Assembly (NCBI GenBank): GCA_017465745.1 | Contig: JAFTVM010000072.1 | Span: 1 to 53,295 of the forward strand | DNA from: Oscillospiraceae bacterium | Lineage (GTDB): Bacteria; Bacillota; Clostridia; Oscillospirales; Oscillospiraceae | DNA length: 53,295 nt | Reading direction: 5' to 3' | Shown: positions 51,282 through 53,295 of the stretch, piece after piece | How the letters are laid out: each line of letters opens with the position of its first letter | How positions within the stretch are numbered: the first letter of the stretch is position 1 | Notes under the pieces: generated by a model | What the model was told of the DNA's origin: nothing | Databases searched by the model: none | Seen by the model: only the letters and a program-made list of their open reading frames with translations | Made by a program: the position numbers and the translations under genes

Positions 51282-53234
51282 ATGAAGACAACTCCTAGCA
51301 GAAATCAGATCATCCTGATCTGCGTGTGCGCCGCCGTGGCGCTGGCTCTGATCGCCGGCTGCGTGTGGGGCTACTTTACCTATTTCGCTGATGACGGCCT
51401 GATCCTGCCCAACGTGTACGTGGGCGATGTCAACATCGGCGGCAAGACCCCGGAAGAGGCCAAGGTTCTGGTGGAGCGCCAGACTGACCTGACCTATCCG
51501 TATGAGGATATGGTGGTTCAGTTCCCCGATGGCGAGATCCGCCTGTCCCCCGCGGATACCGGTGCCGCCCTGGACATCGACCGGATGATCAGCGACGCCT
51601 ATAACTACGGCCGCAGCGGCACCTGGGATGAGAATTACACCGCCCGGCAGAATGCCGAAAATGTTGAGCTTTTCCTGGGTCTGCACGATTACCTGACCCT
51701 GGACACGGATTACATCCAGTCTCAGCTGGACGCCTATGAGCAGGCACATTCCTCCGAATACGCCGACGCCTCCGTCACCATCGAGGGCGAGCGCCCCGCT
51801 CTGGACGCCGAGAACTACAAGGCCGAGACCCCCTGCCAGACCATCGTGGTCTACACCGGCAACCCCGGCCGCACCATCGACATGGAGGGCCTCTACGATC
51901 GGATCATCGAGGCCTACGGCAACAATGAGTTCCTGGTCACCTGCGATGCAGTGCCCACCGAGACCCTGCCCGCCGTCATCGACCTGGAGCCTCTGGTGGC
52001 TGAGCACTGCACCGAGGCTGTGGATGCCGCCTTCACCAAGAACGGCAGTGAGATCACCGTCACCCCCGAGACCTATGGCTACACCTTCGATCTGGAAGCC
52101 GCCAAGGCCCTGATCGCCGAGGCAGAATTCGACCAGACTCTGGAGATCCCCTTTACTTATGTGGTTCCCCAGGTTCTCTCCGCCGACCTGAATGTGGATG
52201 CGGGGAGCGGCAACAATGGCCAGACCGGCGGTCTGTTCGGTGATGTTCTGGGCAAGTCCACCACCTATTACTCCTCCGAGCCCAACCGCAGCACCAACAT
52301 CAAGCTGGCTGCCAAGTTCATCAACGGCACCATCCTGATGCCCGGTGAGAAGTTCGACTACAACTCCACCGTCGGCCAGCGCACCGCAGCCCGGGGCTTC
52401 AAGCCCGCCCCCGCCTACGTGGGCGGCAAGACCGTCGATGAGATCGGCGGCGGTATCTGCCAGGTGTCCTCCACCCTGTACTACGCTTCCCTGCTGGCCG
52501 ATATGAAGATCAACACCCGTACAGCCCACGGCTACGTTTCCAGCTACATGCCCCTGGGTATGGACGCCACCGTCAGCTGGGGCGGCCCCCACTTCAGCTT
52601 CACCAACAACACCAAGTATCCTATCAAGATCGTCGCCACCGCTTCCGGCGGCGCACTGACCGTGAAAATCCTGGGCACCGATACCAAGAGCTACTACGTG
52701 AAGATGGAATACGAAGTGGTCAGCACCACCAATTACACCACCGAGTACAAGGAAATGACCGCCAAGGAGGCCAAGGCCGAGGGCTACACGGACGGCGAGG
52801 TCATTCAGAGCGCCTACACCGGCAAGAAGGTCATCACCTACCGCTGTAAGTACGATGACTCCACCGGCAAACTGATCTCCCGCGAGTACGAGGCCACCTC
52901 CAACTACAATTCCCGCAACAAGATCATCGTTAAGATCGTGGATAAACCCACGGAGAAGCCCACCGAGGCACCCACTGAGAAGCCCACGGAAAAGCCCACC
53001 GAGAAGCCCACAGAAAAGCCCACCGAGAGACCCACCGAGAAGCCTACCGAAGCGCCCACTGAGAAGCCCACCGAGGCACCGACCCAGACTCCCAGCGAGA
53101 CTCCGACGGAAACGACCCCCGAAAAGCCCAGCGAGACGCTCCCTGAGGCCCCCACCGACGGACACACCGAAGAAGAACCCAGCGAGACGCCTGTCGATCC
53201 CCCTGTGGAGGAACCCAGCGCCGGCGAGGGCTAA
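51282..53234 (+). CDS. VanW-domain surface protein with repetitive Pro/Thr/Glu/Lys tail
   Basis: A 650-residue exported protein. One N-terminal membrane anchor (about 9-34) is followed by tandem beta-rich domains of the YoaR/peptidoglycan-binding type, with NVYVGDVNIGGKTPEEAKVL and a second related unit. A VanW domain (about 330-460) follows, with GEKFDYNSTVGQRTAARGF and EIGGGICQVSSTLYYA, including the conserved Cys. The last about 95 residues are KPTE/APTE repeats that may span or grip the wall. The molecular function of VanW is unknown. GAGGGG about ten bases upstream favours this start. Confidence 0.87.
   Translation: MKTTPSRNQIILICVCAAVALALIAGCVWGYFTYFADDGLILPNVYVGDVNIGGKTPEEAKVLVERQTDLTYPYEDMVVQFPDGEIRLSPADTGAALDIDRMISDAYNYGRSGTWDENYTARQNAENVELFLGLHDYLTLDTDYIQSQLDAYEQAHSSEYADASVTIEGERPALDAENYKAETPCQTIVVYTGNPGRTIDMEGLYDRIIEAYGNNEFLVTCDAVPTETLPAVIDLEPLVAEHCTEAVDAAFTKNGSEITVTPETYGYTFDLEAAKALIAEAEFDQTLEIPFTYVVPQVLSADLNVDAGSGNNGQTGGLFGDVLGKSTTYYSSEPNRSTNIKLAAKFINGTILMPGEKFDYNSTVGQRTAARGFKPAPAYVGGKTVDEIGGGICQVSSTLYYASLLADMKINTRTAHGYVSSYMPLGMDATVSWGGPHFSFTNNTKYPIKIVATASGGALTVKILGTDTKSYYVKMEYEVVSTTNYTTEYKEMTAKEAKAEGYTDGEVIQSAYTGKKVITYRCKYDDSTGKLISREYEATSNYNSRNKIIVKIVDKPTEKPTEAPTEKPTEKPTEKPTEKPTERPTEKPTEAPTEKPTEAPTQTPSETPTETTPEKPSETLPEAPTDGHTEEEPSETPVDPPVEEPSAGEG
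52947..53096 (+). repeat. 12-base tandem repeats coding KPTE/APTE
   Basis: About a dozen imperfect 12-base units (consensus CCCACCGAGAAG) inside the VanW-domain gene code for a P-T-E-K/A ladder. Units vary mostly at third positions (ACC/ACG/ACT, GAG/GAA). Number variation by slippage is likely between strains. Confidence 0.85.
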
Positions 53235-53242
53235 CCAAACCG

Positions 53243-53279
53243 AAAACCGCACAGGCAGATGCCTGTGCGGTTCTTTTTT
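53243..53279 (+). terminator. Terminator after the VanW-domain gene
   Basis: A perfect 12-bp stem (53246-53257, 53260-53271) followed by TCTTTTTT. Confidence 0.93.
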
Positions 53280-53295
53280 GCAGCGATGGATCTGC

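Noticed and set aside
52947-53096. CRISPR-like repeats
   Set aside because: Units are 12 bases, contiguous, without spacers and in frame inside a coding gene.

Overview
The window looks like chromosomal DNA of a spore-forming, GC-rich Gram-positive anaerobe, most likely a gut clostridium of the Oscillospirales/Ruminococcaceae type. Evidence: sporulation genes (spmA, spmB, spoVAC, a SpoVD-type PBP), a small 2[4Fe-4S] ferredoxin, AbrB, OhrR and LuxS proteins of Firmicutes type, a MurE carrying the meso-diaminopimelate motif DNPR, an ECF vitamin transporter, Gram-positive promoters and Shine-Dalgarno (SD) sites, and short palindromic intergenic repeats of a kind common in this group. No species is claimed.

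Layout. (1) 1-230: two tRNA genes (Asp, partial; Val) on the minus strand behind a consensus promoter. (2) 227-15440, all minus: a division and cell-wall (dcw) cluster read right to left as mraZ, rsmH, ftsL, spoVD/ftsI, murE, murF, mraY, ftsW, murG, ftsQ, ftsZ, then surE, a methyltransferase and hslO. murD, murC, murB and ftsA are absent. (3) 15709-18018: a clpC-type chaperone, separated from mraZ by a MITE-like palindromic repeat. (4) 18183-24513: ferredoxin, trmN6-rsmI, a convergent pyridoxal-kinase/ECF pair, nagB, a structured leader with a small ORF in front of a methyltransferase, and a DEDDh exonuclease. (5) 24546-26971: spmA-spmB, an AbrB-like regulator, and a secreted barnase-like RNase with its barstar inhibitor. 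(6) 27008-29909: an oxidative-stress group (gpx with an internal stop, TSCPD protein, flavodoxin, PNPOx-like protein, ohrR) lying between a complete spoVAC and a displaced copy of the spoVAC 3' end. (7) 29982-35995: luxS-mtnN, an XRE/LiaF-like regulator, a deacetylase-like membrane protein and an MdoB-like phosphoglycerol transferase. (8) 36193-45681: feoA-feoB with a Cys-rich partner, radC-uvrB, a histidine-kinase-like protein without its phospho-acceptor His, and uvrA. (9) 46002-53234: prs-pth-mfd and a VanW-domain surface protein.

How the parts fit. The left 15 kb makes lipid II and the divisome and recycles or repairs proteins. The right side holds nucleotide-excision repair (uvrA, uvrB, mfd) with PRPP synthesis and ribosome rescue. 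The accessory signals are mostly in the middle: the barnase/barstar pair, the stress cassette bounded by a duplicated spoVAC end, and several promoters overlapped by long inverted repeats. All gene calls rest on reading translated sequence and remembered family motifs; no database search was possible.
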